Origin: Phenylobacterium sp.
GTDB lineage: Bacteria; Pseudomonadota; Alphaproteobacteria; Caulobacterales; Caulobacteraceae
Length of the DNA stretch: 64,000 nt
NCBI RefSeq assembly: GCF_004299445.1
Contig: NZ_SCTC01000032.1
Span: forward strand, 1 to 64,000
Reading direction: 5' to 3'
Both the position numbers and the translations under genes were made by a program. Positions within the stretch are counted from its first letter, which is position 1. Every line of letters begins with the position of its first letter. The notes beneath the pieces are model-generated. The model was given only the letters and a program-made list of their open reading frames with translations, made no database searches and was not told the DNA's origin. This document shows positions 1 through 9,896 of the stretch, piece by piece.

Positions 1-1
1 C

Positions 2-958
2 GGGCTGGCGCTCGACATGCTGCCGGTGGCCGATGGCAGCGACTATGGCGGCAGCCTGCGAAACCCCGCGGGCTGGAACAACGTCTACGGCTTTCGGACC
101 ACCATCGGCCGGGTGCCGGTGGCGGGCCGCGAGGTCTGGCTGCCGTCGATGGGCGTGAACGGGCCGATGGCGCGCAATGTCGGCGACCTGGCGCTGCTGC
201 TGTCCGTTCAGGCCGGGTTCGACCCTAGGGCGCCGCTGTCGATTGACGGCGCCGGCGACGTCTTCCGCGCCTCGCTGGCCGGCGACCTCAAGGGCAAACG
301 GATCGCCTGGCTGGGCGACTTCGGCGGGGCGATTCCCAACGATCCCGGCGTTCTGGAGCTGTGCCGCGGCGCGCTCAGGACGTTCGAGGCGATCGGCTGC
401 CACGTCGAAGAGGCCTTCCCGGACTATCCCGTCGAGCCGGTCTGGCAGGCGTTCATCCGACTGCGCGGCTGGCAGTCGGGCGGCAACCTGCTCGAGATCT
501 ACAACGATCCCGCGCGCCGCGACCTGCTGAAGCCCGAGGCGGTGTTCGAGGTCGAGACGGGCGCGAAGCTGTCGGCCTACGAGGCCACGGCCGCCTCGCT
601 GGTGCGCAGTGAGTGGACGCGGGCGGTCGCCAGGCTGTTCGAGCGGTTCGACTACCTGTTGCTGCCGACCGCCCAGGTGTTCCCCTTCCCGGCCGAACAG
701 CACTGGCCAAAGACGGTGAGCGGGCGGAGCATGCGGACCTACCACGAGTGGATGCAGGCGGTGTGCCTGGTCACCATGGCGGGCTGCCCGGCCTTGGCGG
801 CGCCGGCGGGGTTCAGCGCCGAGGGGCTGCCGATGGGCATCCAGATCATAGGTCCCCAGCACCAGGAGTTGGCGTGCCTCAAGCTCGCCGCCGCCTATGA
901 GGCCGCTGCGCCCATCACGCTGAAGCGTCGCGCCCCGGCGCTGCGCGCAGGTGGGTAG
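2..958 (+). CDS. Amidase signature family hydrolase (5' truncated)
   Basis: The C-terminal 318 residues of an amidase-signature enzyme, which hydrolyses amide bonds; the reading frame is open at the left edge, so the N-terminal part with the catalytic lysine lies outside the window. The first residues carry the family signature GSDYGGSLRNPA, which contains the cis-serine (GSD) and the nucleophilic serine (GGS). The end has the usual GLPMGIQIIGPQHQE segment, so the C-terminus is complete. The substrate cannot be told from sequence; it could be a general amidase or aryl-acylamidase. It is not clearly GatA, because no other gat gene is visible. The next gene, cytidine deaminase, starts 75 bases downstream on the same strand. 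Confidence 0.9.
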   Translation, partial: GLALDMLPVADGSDYGGSLRNPAGWNNVYGFRTTIGRVPVAGREVWLPSMGVNGPMARNVGDLALLLSVQAGFDPRAPLSIDGAGDVFRASLAGDLKGKRIAWLGDFGGAIPNDPGVLELCRGALRTFEAIGCHVEEAFPDYPVEPVWQAFIRLRGWQSGGNLLEIYNDPARRDLLKPEAVFEVETGAKLSAYEATAASLVRSEWTRAVARLFERFDYLLLPTAQVFPFPAEQHWPKTVSGRSMRTYHEWMQAVCLVTMAGCPALAAPAGFSAEGLPMGIQIIGPQHQELACLKLAAAYEAAAPITLKRRAPALRAGG

Positions 959-1033
959 GAGTGGATTCGACAAACCTCGTCGGAGGACTAGACTTCCCTG
1001 TCCCTCTGAAGACTCGGGACGCATTCATCCTTC

Positions 1034-1438
1034 ATGCCCGCCTCCGCGCCCCCGGCGATCGCCGCTGAGCTTTCCCGACTGCTGGCCCACAGCCACGCCC
1101 CCTATTCCGGCGTGCGCGTCGCCGCGGCGGTGGAGTGCGGGAGCGGCGACATCCACTACGGCGTCAACGTCGAGAACGCCGCCTATCCGCAGGGTCTCTG
1201 CGCCGAGGCCAGCGCGATCGCCGGCGCGGTAACCCGAGGCGAGACATTGGTGAAACGTGTCTGGGTCGCCTCCTCGCTGCCCGGCCACATCTGGCCCTGC
1301 GGCGGATGCCGTCAGAAGATCTGGGAGTTCGCCGCGCCGGGTTGCGAGATCGTGAGCGTCGCCGAGGGCGGCGCCTGTGAGATCCACACGATCGAGGCGC
1401 TGCTGCCACTGGGCTTCCGGCTCGACCCCCAGCGCTGA
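1034..1438 (+). CDS. cdd: Cytidine deaminase
   Basis: A 134-residue homotetrameric-type cytidine deaminase, converting cytidine or deoxycytidine to uridine or deoxyuridine in pyrimidine salvage in the cytoplasm. The zinc site is complete: C56-A-E58 (ligand plus proton-shuttle Glu) and the P88-C-G-G-C92-R-Q motif. The substrate-binding N-V-E-N motif is at about residues 45-48. The length matches the short CDA family. Its stop codon shares one base (TGATG) with the next gene, so translation of the two is probably coupled. Confidence 0.93.
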   Translation: MPASAPPAIAAELSRLLAHSHAPYSGVRVAAAVECGSGDIHYGVNVENAAYPQGLCAEASAIAGAVTRGETLVKRVWVASSLPGHIWPCGGCRQKIWEFAAPGCEIVSVAEGGACEIHTIEALLPLGFRLDPQR

Positions 1439-2199
1439 TGCCGCCCGAAACGAAGCTCGAGTGGGAGACGCCATTCGGACCGATCTGGTTCTGGCGTCGC
1501 GATACCGGACAGCCGGTGCTGCTCTTGATCACCGGGACCTTCGCCAACGCCAATGTTCTGGACCAGTTGGACGAGACCCTGGTGGGCGTCGACGTCTGGC
1601 GCGCCCATCTGCCCGGCAACCACTGCCCGCCGCTGGCGGTGAACACCGTGGGCCTGTTCGCCGCGGCCTACGGGCATGCGATCCGCGACGCGCTGGCCGG
1701 CCGCGACGTGGTGGTGGCAGGGCTGTCGGTGGGCGGGCTTGTCGCCCTGGGCCTGCGGGCGGCCAACATCCGAGGGCTCGTGGTCGTCGAGCCGCCGCTG
1801 CTGACCGAGGGTGTCTGGCCTCTGCGCATCGTACGCGAGCAGGCCCCACCCGGGCACGACGACTTCCTCTGGCAGGTGCTGGGCATCGCGCCTGACCGGC
1901 TTGAGCCGCGCGATTACAGCGCCTTGCTCGCCAACCTGGAGCTGCCCACCCGCATCCTGGTGGGCGGTGAGATGGGCCCGCCGCGGCGCGATTTCGACAT
2001 CATGCCCAGCCTCGTCTCGCCGGCCTGCCGCGCGTTGCTGGAGGCCCACCCGAAGGTGACCGTGATCGAGGCGCCCGGCGCCGGCCACAACGTGCCGGCG
2101 CGCGCCGTCCTCACCTTCGCCCACGCCCTCGAAGCCGCCTGCCGCGACGCATTCGGCCCGCAGGTGCGCTTCCAGCCGGCGAACCGACCCCGCGGCTAG
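1438..2199 (+). CDS. Alpha/beta-fold hydrolase
   Basis: A 253-residue alpha/beta hydrolase with nucleophile elbow G95-L-S97-V-G-G and a C-terminal catalytic histidine in APGAGHN. An early TGTF segment probably supplies the oxyanion loop. There is no signal peptide, so it is cytoplasmic. The substrate is unknown; the fold covers esterases, lipases and haloperoxidase-like enzymes. Its ATG overlaps the cdd stop by one base, indicating an operon with cytidine deaminase, although no functional tie to nucleoside salvage is evident. Its TAG stop overlaps the stop of the convergent DUF885 gene (CTAG). Confidence 0.8.
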   Translation: MPPETKLEWETPFGPIWFWRRDTGQPVLLLITGTFANANVLDQLDETLVGVDVWRAHLPGNHCPPLAVNTVGLFAAAYGHAIRDALAGRDVVVAGLSVGGLVALGLRAANIRGLVVVEPPLLTEGVWPLRIVREQAPPGHDDFLWQVLGIAPDRLEPRDYSALLANLELPTRILVGGEMGPPRRDFDIMPSLVSPACRALLEAHPKVTVIEAPGAGHNVPARAVLTFAHALEAACRDAFGPQVRFQPANRPRG

Positions 2200-4019
2200 G
2201 CCTTCGTCGCCGCCACGTAGCGATCGATCACGCTCTCCAGCACCGACAGCGGCGTGCCGCCTGTCGTCACCACGGCGTCGTTGTAGTCGCGAAGGTCGAA
2301 GCGCGGCCCCAACGCGGCCTTCGCCTTCTCGCGCAGGCGGACGATCTCGTTGTGGCCGGTCTTGTAGGCGCAGGCCTGGCCCGGGCTCGCGCAGTAGCGG
2401 TCCACCTCGCTGGTGCAGGCGCCGACCGAACGTCCGGTGGCCGCGGCCAGCACCTCGATCGCCTTCTCGCGGCTCCAACGCAGGTCGTGCAGGCCGGTGT
2501 CGACCACCAGGCGCGCGGCGCGGAATCGCAGCGCCTGCAGATAACCCAGCCGCCCCATGGGATCGTCGGCGTAGAGGCCAACCTCGTCGGCCAACTGCTC
2601 CGCGTACAGCGCCCAGCCCTCGGTAAAGGCGCCGAAGTTCATCAGCGACGCGATGGTGTGCACCTCGCCCGACCGCTCGGCGAGGTAGGCGCCCTGCCAG
2701 GCATGACCCGGCAGCGCCTCGTGCATCGACAGGCTGGCCAGGGTGTATCGGGGCCAGGAGGCGGTGTCCTTGAGGTTCACGTAGTAGATCGCCGGGCGCG
2801 AGCCATCGAGGGCGGCGAAGTTCATGTAGCCCAGCCCCGCCCCGTCCTGGATCTCGGGCGGAACGCGGCGCACCTCGACCGGCGCTTTCAGGCCCAGCTT
2901 CGAGAACTTGGGGATGAACGGCCGGATGGCGGCGATCGTGCCCTCGATATAGGCGATCAACTCGCGTCGGCCCGCGTCGGTATTGGGATACACCAGCTTG
3001 GGATCACGGGTCAGCGCGCTCATGCGCTCCCCCACGGTCCCCTGGGTGTAGCCCTGCCCCCTGAGAATGCCGTCCATCAGCGCGTCGATCTGCGCGCCCT
3101 GGTCCAGGCCGGTCTTGTGGATCTCGGCCGGGGTGCGGTCGGTGGTGGTGTTGTACTTGAGGCTCCAGCGGTAGTAGTCGGCCCCGTCCCGGAACTTCCA
3201 CACACCGGCGTCGTGGGTGGCGCGGGGCTGCTGCGACTTCAGCACCGCGATCTGCCGCTCCAGCGCCGGGAACACCTTCTGGGCCACGATGGCCGTGGCG
3301 CGGGCCTGCCAGTCGCCGTCGATGCCCTTGGCCTTCGCGCGCTGGGTCAGCGAGGTGGCCAGTCGCGTGGCCGCCGCGTCCTGGGCCCGGAGCTCGGTCC
3401 CGGTGCCCAGTGCGGTGGCCAGCAGGAAGTCGGGCAGGATGACCCCCTTGCCGGCCGCGTCCTTGATGCGGTCACTCTCCTGGTCGAGGGCCGCGCCGTA
3501 CTGTTCCAGCCGCGCCAGGTAGGCCTCGGCGTCGTCGCGGGTCTCGATGGGGTGCTGGCTGTTCAGGAACTCGCCGGTGTTGACCACCGTGCCGTCCTGC
3601 TGGCTGACGACGTAGGGGTTCGCGTAGTCGCGGCCATAGGCGAAGCGGCCCCCCTCGGCCCCCACGTCCTGAGCGTAGAGCACGCTGTCGTAGCGGGTGA
3701 TGTCGCGCCCGGTCAGGCTGGCGCGGGGGATGGCGCGAAGGCGCCGCGCGCGGTCGGCATAACCCGCGAGCTGCCTGGTGCGGCCGCCCGAGGAGACATC
3801 GTCCAGGCGGCGGCGCAACGCGGCCCGCGGCCCGTTGTCCTTGCCGATGCCGGTGGCCGTCTGCGGCGCGTCGGCGAGGATCTCCTCCACGAAGGCGTCC
3901 AGCAGCGTGGCGAGGCGGGGATCCGAGACCCCCTCGCCGGCCGCGGCGAGCGCGCCGATGGGGGAGGCGGCGGCGCCGGCGGCGAGAGAGGTGGCCAGAA
4001 GCCGGCGACGGTCGATCAT
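2196..4019 (-). CDS. DUF885 family exported protein
   Basis: A 607-residue DUF885 protein. The start at 4019 gives MIDRRRLLATSLAAGAAA, a twin-arginine-like N-terminus with a hydrophobic stretch ending near ALAAA, so I expect export to the periplasm. The conserved H-E-A-L-P-G-H motif at about residues 431-437 resembles a zinc-metallopeptidase HExxH-like site and is the family hallmark. DUF885 members are thought to be peptidase-like, but the reaction is not settled. An in-frame methionine 19 codons further upstream would bury the signal peptide and is not preferred. It converges on the alpha/beta hydrolase. Confidence 0.85.
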   Translation of the reverse strand: MIDRRRLLATSLAAGAAASPIGALAAAGEGVSDPRLATLLDAFVEEILADAPQTATGIGKDNGPRAALRRRLDDVSSGGRTRQLAGYADRARRLRAIPRASLTGRDITRYDSVLYAQDVGAEGGRFAYGRDYANPYVVSQQDGTVVNTGEFLNSQHPIETRDDAEAYLARLEQYGAALDQESDRIKDAAGKGVILPDFLLATALGTGTELRAQDAAATRLATSLTQRAKAKGIDGDWQARATAIVAQKVFPALERQIAVLKSQQPRATHDAGVWKFRDGADYYRWSLKYNTTTDRTPAEIHKTGLDQGAQIDALMDGILRGQGYTQGTVGERMSALTRDPKLVYPNTDAGRRELIAYIEGTIAAIRPFIPKFSKLGLKAPVEVRRVPPEIQDGAGLGYMNFAALDGSRPAIYYVNLKDTASWPRYTLASLSMHEALPGHAWQGAYLAERSGEVHTIASLMNFGAFTEGWALYAEQLADEVGLYADDPMGRLGYLQALRFRAARLVVDTGLHDLRWSREKAIEVLAAATGRSVGACTSEVDRYCASPGQACAYKTGHNEIVRLREKAKAALGPRFDLRDYNDAVVTTGGTPLSVLESVIDRYVAATKA

Positions 4020-4132
4020 TGCGCGCTTTCCCGAAACTGAAGGCGGGAACCCTAGCGGGACGCTCGGATCACGCAACGGCCTTGCGGCAGACGGGCGTCG
4101 CGGCGAGGCGACCGCCCCTTTGGCGGCGTGGC

Positions 4133-4306
4133 TCAGAACACCATGGGCGCGACGACCAGGGCGACCAGCATCGCCGAGTTCCAGAACACCATCCGCGCCA
4201 CCTGGCGCTGGCGATTCGGCGACTTGCGCGCGGGCTGGACGTCCCGCGTGGCGACGACGCGGAAGGCGCCTTCGATGATCTCGGGGGCGGCGGCGGAAGC
4301 GGACAT
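4133..4306 (-). CDS. Small membrane protein, unknown
   Basis: A 57-residue ORF starting at 4306 with a good GGAG ribosome site 7 bases upstream. The soluble basic N-terminal part ends in RKSPNRQRQVARM and is followed by one C-terminal membrane helix (about residues 40-57, VFWNSAMLVALVVAPMVF). This positive-inside layout fits a single-pass inner-membrane protein with its N-terminus in the cytoplasm. I do not recognise a family. It sits upstream of the exported DUF885 gene on the same strand, 113 bases away. The ribosome site and membrane topology make it likely to be real; an extended start at 4390 lacks similar support. Confidence 0.55.
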   Translation of the reverse strand: MSASAAAPEIIEGAFRVVATRDVQPARKSPNRQRQVARMVFWNSAMLVALVVAPMVF

Positions 4307-4400
4307 GGGGGGCTCCGGGGGGTGTTTCGGTCTCATCACGCCCCTAGGACGTTCGAGAGGTTGGATATGCGACACGCCGGCGCCCCTCAATCAGCGAGAT

Positions 4401-4417
4401 CGCATAGGGGCTATGCG
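4401..4417. repeat. Short hairpin CGCATAG-ggg-CTATGCG
   Basis: A perfect 7-bp inverted repeat with a 3-base loop, followed on the + strand by CTTTT. It lies between the small membrane protein (minus strand) and the helicase (plus strand), within 4307-4580, where I see no gene. No plus-strand gene ends here, so a terminator role is unlikely and an operator or leader hairpin is possible. Confidence 0.4.
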
Positions 4418-4580
4418 CTTTTCGTGCAGCTTCGAAGGAACCAGTGGGCGTGGAGCGCGTCAGGTCCGTAGAATGAACCCCGGAGGCGACGTTGCCCGCT
4501 CATGAGGCGCTTGCCGTGACAGGCCCGCATTCCGCCGCAGCCCGCTTGCCCGACTCTCTTGCGCCACCCACCTTAGTCCC

Positions 4581-7118
<2,538 letters not shown>

Positions 7119-7185
7119 CCCTCCTTCGCCGAGGCTACGGAGGGTTCGCGCCCGTCCTGCAAAGCTCCGCGAGGCGCGAAGCAGG

Positions 7186-7488
7186 ATGAGCGAGGGTCCG
7201 TTCAAGGAGGTTGGGGCCTGCCGCGCCGACGTCTGGCTCTGGCGCGCCCGCTTCTTCAAGACCCGCGCGCTGGCCGCCAAGTTCCTCGAGGGCGGCCGCG
7301 TGCGCCTGACCCGGCCAGGCCTCGACGCGCACCGAATCGACAAGCCCGCCCGGCCCATCAAGGTCGGCGACCAGCTGGTCTTCGCCCTGGGCGGCCGCCT
7401 GATCGCCGTGCGCGTGGAGGCCATGGGTGATCGCCGCGGCCCCGCAGCCGAGGCCCGCGCGCTCTACTCGACGTTGGAGGAGAGCTGA
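7186..7488 (+). CDS. RNA-binding S4 domain protein (HslR/Hsp15-like)
   Basis: A 100-residue protein built around an S4 RNA-binding domain (about residues 13-60: DVWLWRARFFKTRALAAKFL then EGGRVRL). It resembles Hsp15/HslR, which binds nucleic acid and rescues stalled 50S-nascent chain complexes in enterobacteria. The role here is inferred from the fold only. It begins 67 bases after the helicase stop, so the two RNA-acting proteins are probably co-transcribed. Confidence 0.85.
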   Translation: MSEGPFKEVGACRADVWLWRARFFKTRALAAKFLEGGRVRLTRPGLDAHRIDKPARPIKVGDQLVFALGGRLIAVRVEAMGDRRGPAAEARALYSTLEES

Positions 7489-7640
7489 GTCGCGGAAGCG
7501 CCGCCCGCCCGCGTCGGACCGCGCGGCCTATCCACGCTGAGAGAATTCCTGCGCACCCGTCGCATTGACAAGAGACGGTCGCACCGTGAAAAACCGGCGC
7601 CCCGAACCGGGGACCGCTGCCGGAGCTTCAAGCCCACGCC

Positions 7641-7982
7641 ATGACCTACATCGTGATGGATCCCTGCATCAAATGTAAGTTCATGGACTGCGTGGAGGTA
7701 TGCCCCGTCGACTGCTTCTACGAGGGCGAGAACTTTCTGGCGATCAATCCGGACGAGTGCATCGACTGCGGCGTCTGCGAACCTGAGTGTCCTGTCGACG
7801 CCATCAAACCCGATACGGAAGATGATCCCGACGGCAAGTGGCTGCGGGTGAACAGCGAATACTCGCGCGTGTGGCCGAACATCACCGTCAAGGGCGAACC
7901 GCCTGCCGACGCAGAAGCTTTCGAGCGCGAAACGGGCAAGTTCGAGAAATACTTCTCCGAGAAGCCGGGCCGCGGCTCCTGA
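7641..7982 (+). CDS. fdxA: Ferredoxin FdxA (7Fe-8S type)
   Basis: A 113-residue FdxA-type ferredoxin with two iron-sulfur clusters, an electron carrier in the cytoplasm. Cysteines C9, C12, C17, C21 and C25 in the first half, and C40-x2-C43-x2-C46-x3-C50-P in the second, fit the [3Fe-4S]/[4Fe-4S] arrangement. The C-terminal extension ([15 protein letters not shown] onward) is typical of FdxA rather than short 2x[4Fe-4S] ferredoxins. A TTGACA at 7565-7570 might be a -35 element, but I cannot find a convincing -10 partner. fdxA next to carD is common in alphaproteobacteria. Confidence 0.93.
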   Translation: MTYIVMDPCIKCKFMDCVEVCPVDCFYEGENFLAINPDECIDCGVCEPECPVDAIKPDTEDDPDGKWLRVNSEYSRVWPNITVKGEPPADAEAFERETGKFEKYFSEKPGRGS

Positions 7983-8073
7983 GCGCGCCTCCGGCCGGCC
8001 GCGTCCGGGGTCGGTCCAACCCTTTCATTCCGCACGTTTTTGTGTTAATGTCTCCGACGACACGACACGAAGG

Positions 8074-8257
8074 CTTCGCCCGGGTCGGTCTGTAACTAGA
8101 ACAGCCGACCGGCGTCCTAAGCCGGCACGGGCGAAGGGTCGTCTTAAGAGGTCAGCTTCCGTTTCACAGTAACGACGCCGCCGCGAACTGTTCCGCGGGA
8201 GGGGTGGTTTTGTGCATTCCCGGAAGCCGCGACCAGGAGTTCCGCGCCCAGCGCGGA
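8074..8257 (+). promoter_or_regulatory. Structured leader upstream of carD
   Basis: Three strong inverted repeats fill most of the 296-base fdxA-carD gap. (a) CTTCGCCCG (8074-8082) pairs perfectly with CGGGCGAAG (8128-8136); it encloses a hairpin (GGTCGG 8083-8088 with CCGACC 8105-8110, extended by CTGT 8090-8093 with ACAG 8101-8104) and a smaller GGC/GCC hairpin, giving a three-way-junction-like fold. (b) GCTTCCG (8155-8161) pairs with CGGAAGC (8221-8227) around a CCGCG/CGCGG hairpin (8181-8198). (c) TCCGCGC (8241-8247) pairs with GCGCGGA (8251-8257), 21 bases before the carD ATG. This could be a carD 5' UTR regulator, an fdxA terminator region or a small RNA; I do not recognise a known family. 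Confidence 0.5.
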
Positions 8258-8278
8258 CGCATATGAGAGGTATCTCGG

Positions 8279-8794
8279 ATGAGCAAGAGCGGTCACGAAT
8301 TCTCGGTTGGCGATCACGTCGTCTACCCGGCCCACGGGGTCGGCCAGGTGCAAGGGATCGAAACCCAGGAAGTCGCCGGTCTGAAGCTTGAAGTCTACGT
8401 CATCACCTTCGACCACGAGAAAATGACGCTGCGTGTTCCCACCGCCAAGGCCAAGACTGCGGGCCTGCGCTCGCTGGCCGAGACCGGCGTGGTGTCCAAG
8501 GCGCTGACCACCCTGAAGGGCCGCGCCCGCGTGAAGCGCACCATGTGGTCGCGCCGCGCTCAGGAGTACGAAGCCAAGATCAACTCGGGCGACCTGATCT
8601 CGATCGCCGAGGTGGTGCGCGACCTGCACCGCGCCGAGAACCAGCCCGAGCAATCCTATTCCGAGCGCCAGCTCTATGAGTCGGCCCTCGACCGCATGGC
8701 CCGCGAAGTCGCCGCCATCGAGCGCATCGACCGCGAAGCGGCGATCGCCATGCTGAACAAGTCGCTGGTGAAGACCGCCGCCGTCGCGGCCTGA
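8279..8794 (+). CDS. carD: CarD/CdnL family transcriptional regulator
   Basis: A 171-residue CarD-type protein that binds the RNA polymerase beta subunit and stabilises open promoter complexes. The N-terminal Tudor-like RNAP-interaction domain starts GDHVVYPAHGVGQVQGIE (residues 11-28). The all-helical DNA-binding C-terminal domain (about residues 70-165) contains the conserved RAQEYEAKINSGD segment. The length is typical of alphaproteobacterial CdnL proteins. The ribosome site is GAGAGG about 8 bases before the ATG. A long structured leader precedes it and an intrinsic terminator follows, so it can be a separate transcription unit. Confidence 0.93.
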   Translation: MSKSGHEFSVGDHVVYPAHGVGQVQGIETQEVAGLKLEVYVITFDHEKMTLRVPTAKAKTAGLRSLAETGVVSKALTTLKGRARVKRTMWSRRAQEYEAKINSGDLISIAEVVRDLHRAENQPEQSYSERQLYESALDRMAREVAAIERIDREAAIAMLNKSLVKTAAVAA

Positions 8795-8819
8795 TCGTCC
8801 CGACAAAACCAATCGCAAG

Positions 8820-8847
8820 ACGCCCGGCCTCACCGCCGGGCGTTTTC
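8820..8847 (+). terminator. Rho-independent terminator of carD
   Basis: A perfect 9-bp GC-rich stem, ACGCCCGGC (8820-8828) with GCCGGGCGT (8835-8843), a 6-base loop and a following T-run (8843-8846), 26 bases after the carD stop. This is the clearest intrinsic terminator in the window. Confidence 0.9.
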
Positions 8848-8890
8848 GTTTGAGGTTTAGCGCGGCCCTGCGCTACCAACCGCCGGCGCG

Positions 8891-8967
8891 GGCCTCGTAG
8901 CTCAGCCGGATAGAGCAGGGCTTTCCTAAAGCCAAGGTCGGGGGTTCGAGTCCCTCCGAGGCCGCCA
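8891..8967 (+). tRNA. tRNA-Arg (CCT anticodon)
   Basis: A complete 77-base cloverleaf: acceptor stem GGCCTCG/CGAGGCC, D arm GCTC/GAGC, anticodon loop TTCCTAA with anticodon CCT (reads AGG), T arm GGGGG-TTCGAGT-CCCTC, discriminator G and encoded CCA. The first anticodon-stem pair (27-43) is a G-A mismatch; the rest pairs well. It lies between the carD terminator and a convergent methyltransferase gene. No integrase or duplicated 3' end is visible, so there is no sign that it is used as an attachment site. Confidence 0.95.
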
Positions 8968-8988
8968 GCGCAACCTCCGAACCGTCCG

Positions 8989-9801
8989 TCAGGCCGTCTT
9001 GCGCGGCGTCATCACCAGCCAGGGCGTGAGCCGTTCGCGCCACTCCCAGGTCGCCAGCAGGATGTCGAGCTCGCTCAGATCGTCCAGCCAGGGCGGCGGG
9101 TCGAACGCCTTCGGGCGCGTGCGGACCTCCACGATCTCGTGGGTCGGCTCGAACCGCTTCAGCATCGTCGCGCGCGCCGAAGCCCGGAAGAGATCGTGAG
9201 TCTCCACCACGATCTTCATGCCCGCCAGCGCGGGGCCGAGGGCCGGATCGAGGATATCCACCTCGGCGCCCTCGGCGTCCACGAGCACCAGCGTGTTGCG
9301 CCCGGCGAACGCCTCGAAGTCACGCGGCCCGAACTCGCCCCCGATGATGACGCGGTCCGATACCTGGTTGCGCGCCGCCAGCTCCGCGCACGCGGCGCGG
9401 GCGGTCTCGCTGATGTCGTGCGCGTAGACCTGTAGCGCGGGAAACCGGCGCGCGAGCCCCACGGCGTAGTAGCCTTCCGCGCATCCGACATCGACGACAC
9501 AGTCGACGCCATCGCCGATCAGCGCCTCCAGATGCGGGTGAAGCTCGGCTTCGTAGACGCCCAGGAGGCGCGCGATGAGGGCGCCCTCCGTCGCAGCCTC
9601 CACGTAGCTCATGCCGGCGAAGATCCCGGCCCGGATCGTCGAGCCGTGATACCGCAGGTACGTCCGCTCCAGCAGGTGCGAACGCCACTTCGCCAGGGTG
9701 CGCAGGACCTCGTCCAGGTGCTGGATCTCGGCGCCTGCCGGCCAGCCGTCGCACATTTCGCGGACCCGCGCCGCGACGGTCTGGGTGAGCGGACCTGCCA
9801 T
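8989..9801 (-). CDS. SAM-dependent methyltransferase, FkbM-like
   Basis: A 270-residue class I SAM-dependent methyltransferase. Motif I is VDVGCAEGYYAVG at about residues 102-114, and an acidic post-I motif (AHDIS) follows. Later TLVLVDAEGAEVDIL resembles the FkbM-type motif in which an acidic residue contacts the substrate. The helical N-terminal region (about residues 1-85) may bind substrate. The methyl acceptor is unknown. AGGAA lies about 9 bases before the start. It follows the sulfatase gene by 95 bases on the same strand and may share its transcript. Confidence 0.75.
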   Translation of the reverse strand: MAGPLTQTVAARVREMCDGWPAGAEIQHLDEVLRTLAKWRSHLLERTYLRYHGSTIRAGIFAGMSYVEAATEGALIARLLGVYEAELHPHLEALIGDGVDCVVDVGCAEGYYAVGLARRFPALQVYAHDISETARAACAELAARNQVSDRVIIGGEFGPRDFEAFAGRNTLVLVDAEGAEVDILDPALGPALAGMKIVVETHDLFRASARATMLKRFEPTHEIVEVRTRPKAFDPPPWLDDLSELDILLATWEWRERLTPWLVMTPRKTA

Positions 9802-9896
9802 GCCTGTGTTCCTGAGCTGCTTCGCACGTTTGGAAAACGACCCGCGAGTGCGGGATCGTCACGTCCGCGCCGCGCCGACGGCGGGGGCGAGGTTGG

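Noticed and set aside
7565..7570. TTGACA upstream of fdxA as a -35 promoter box
   Set aside because: No acceptable -10 element at a suitable distance, so it was noted in the fdxA entry but not called.
8891..8967. tRNA-Arg as a possible integration (att) site
   Set aside because: No integrase and no duplicated tRNA 3' end in the adjacent sequence; neighbours are core genes.
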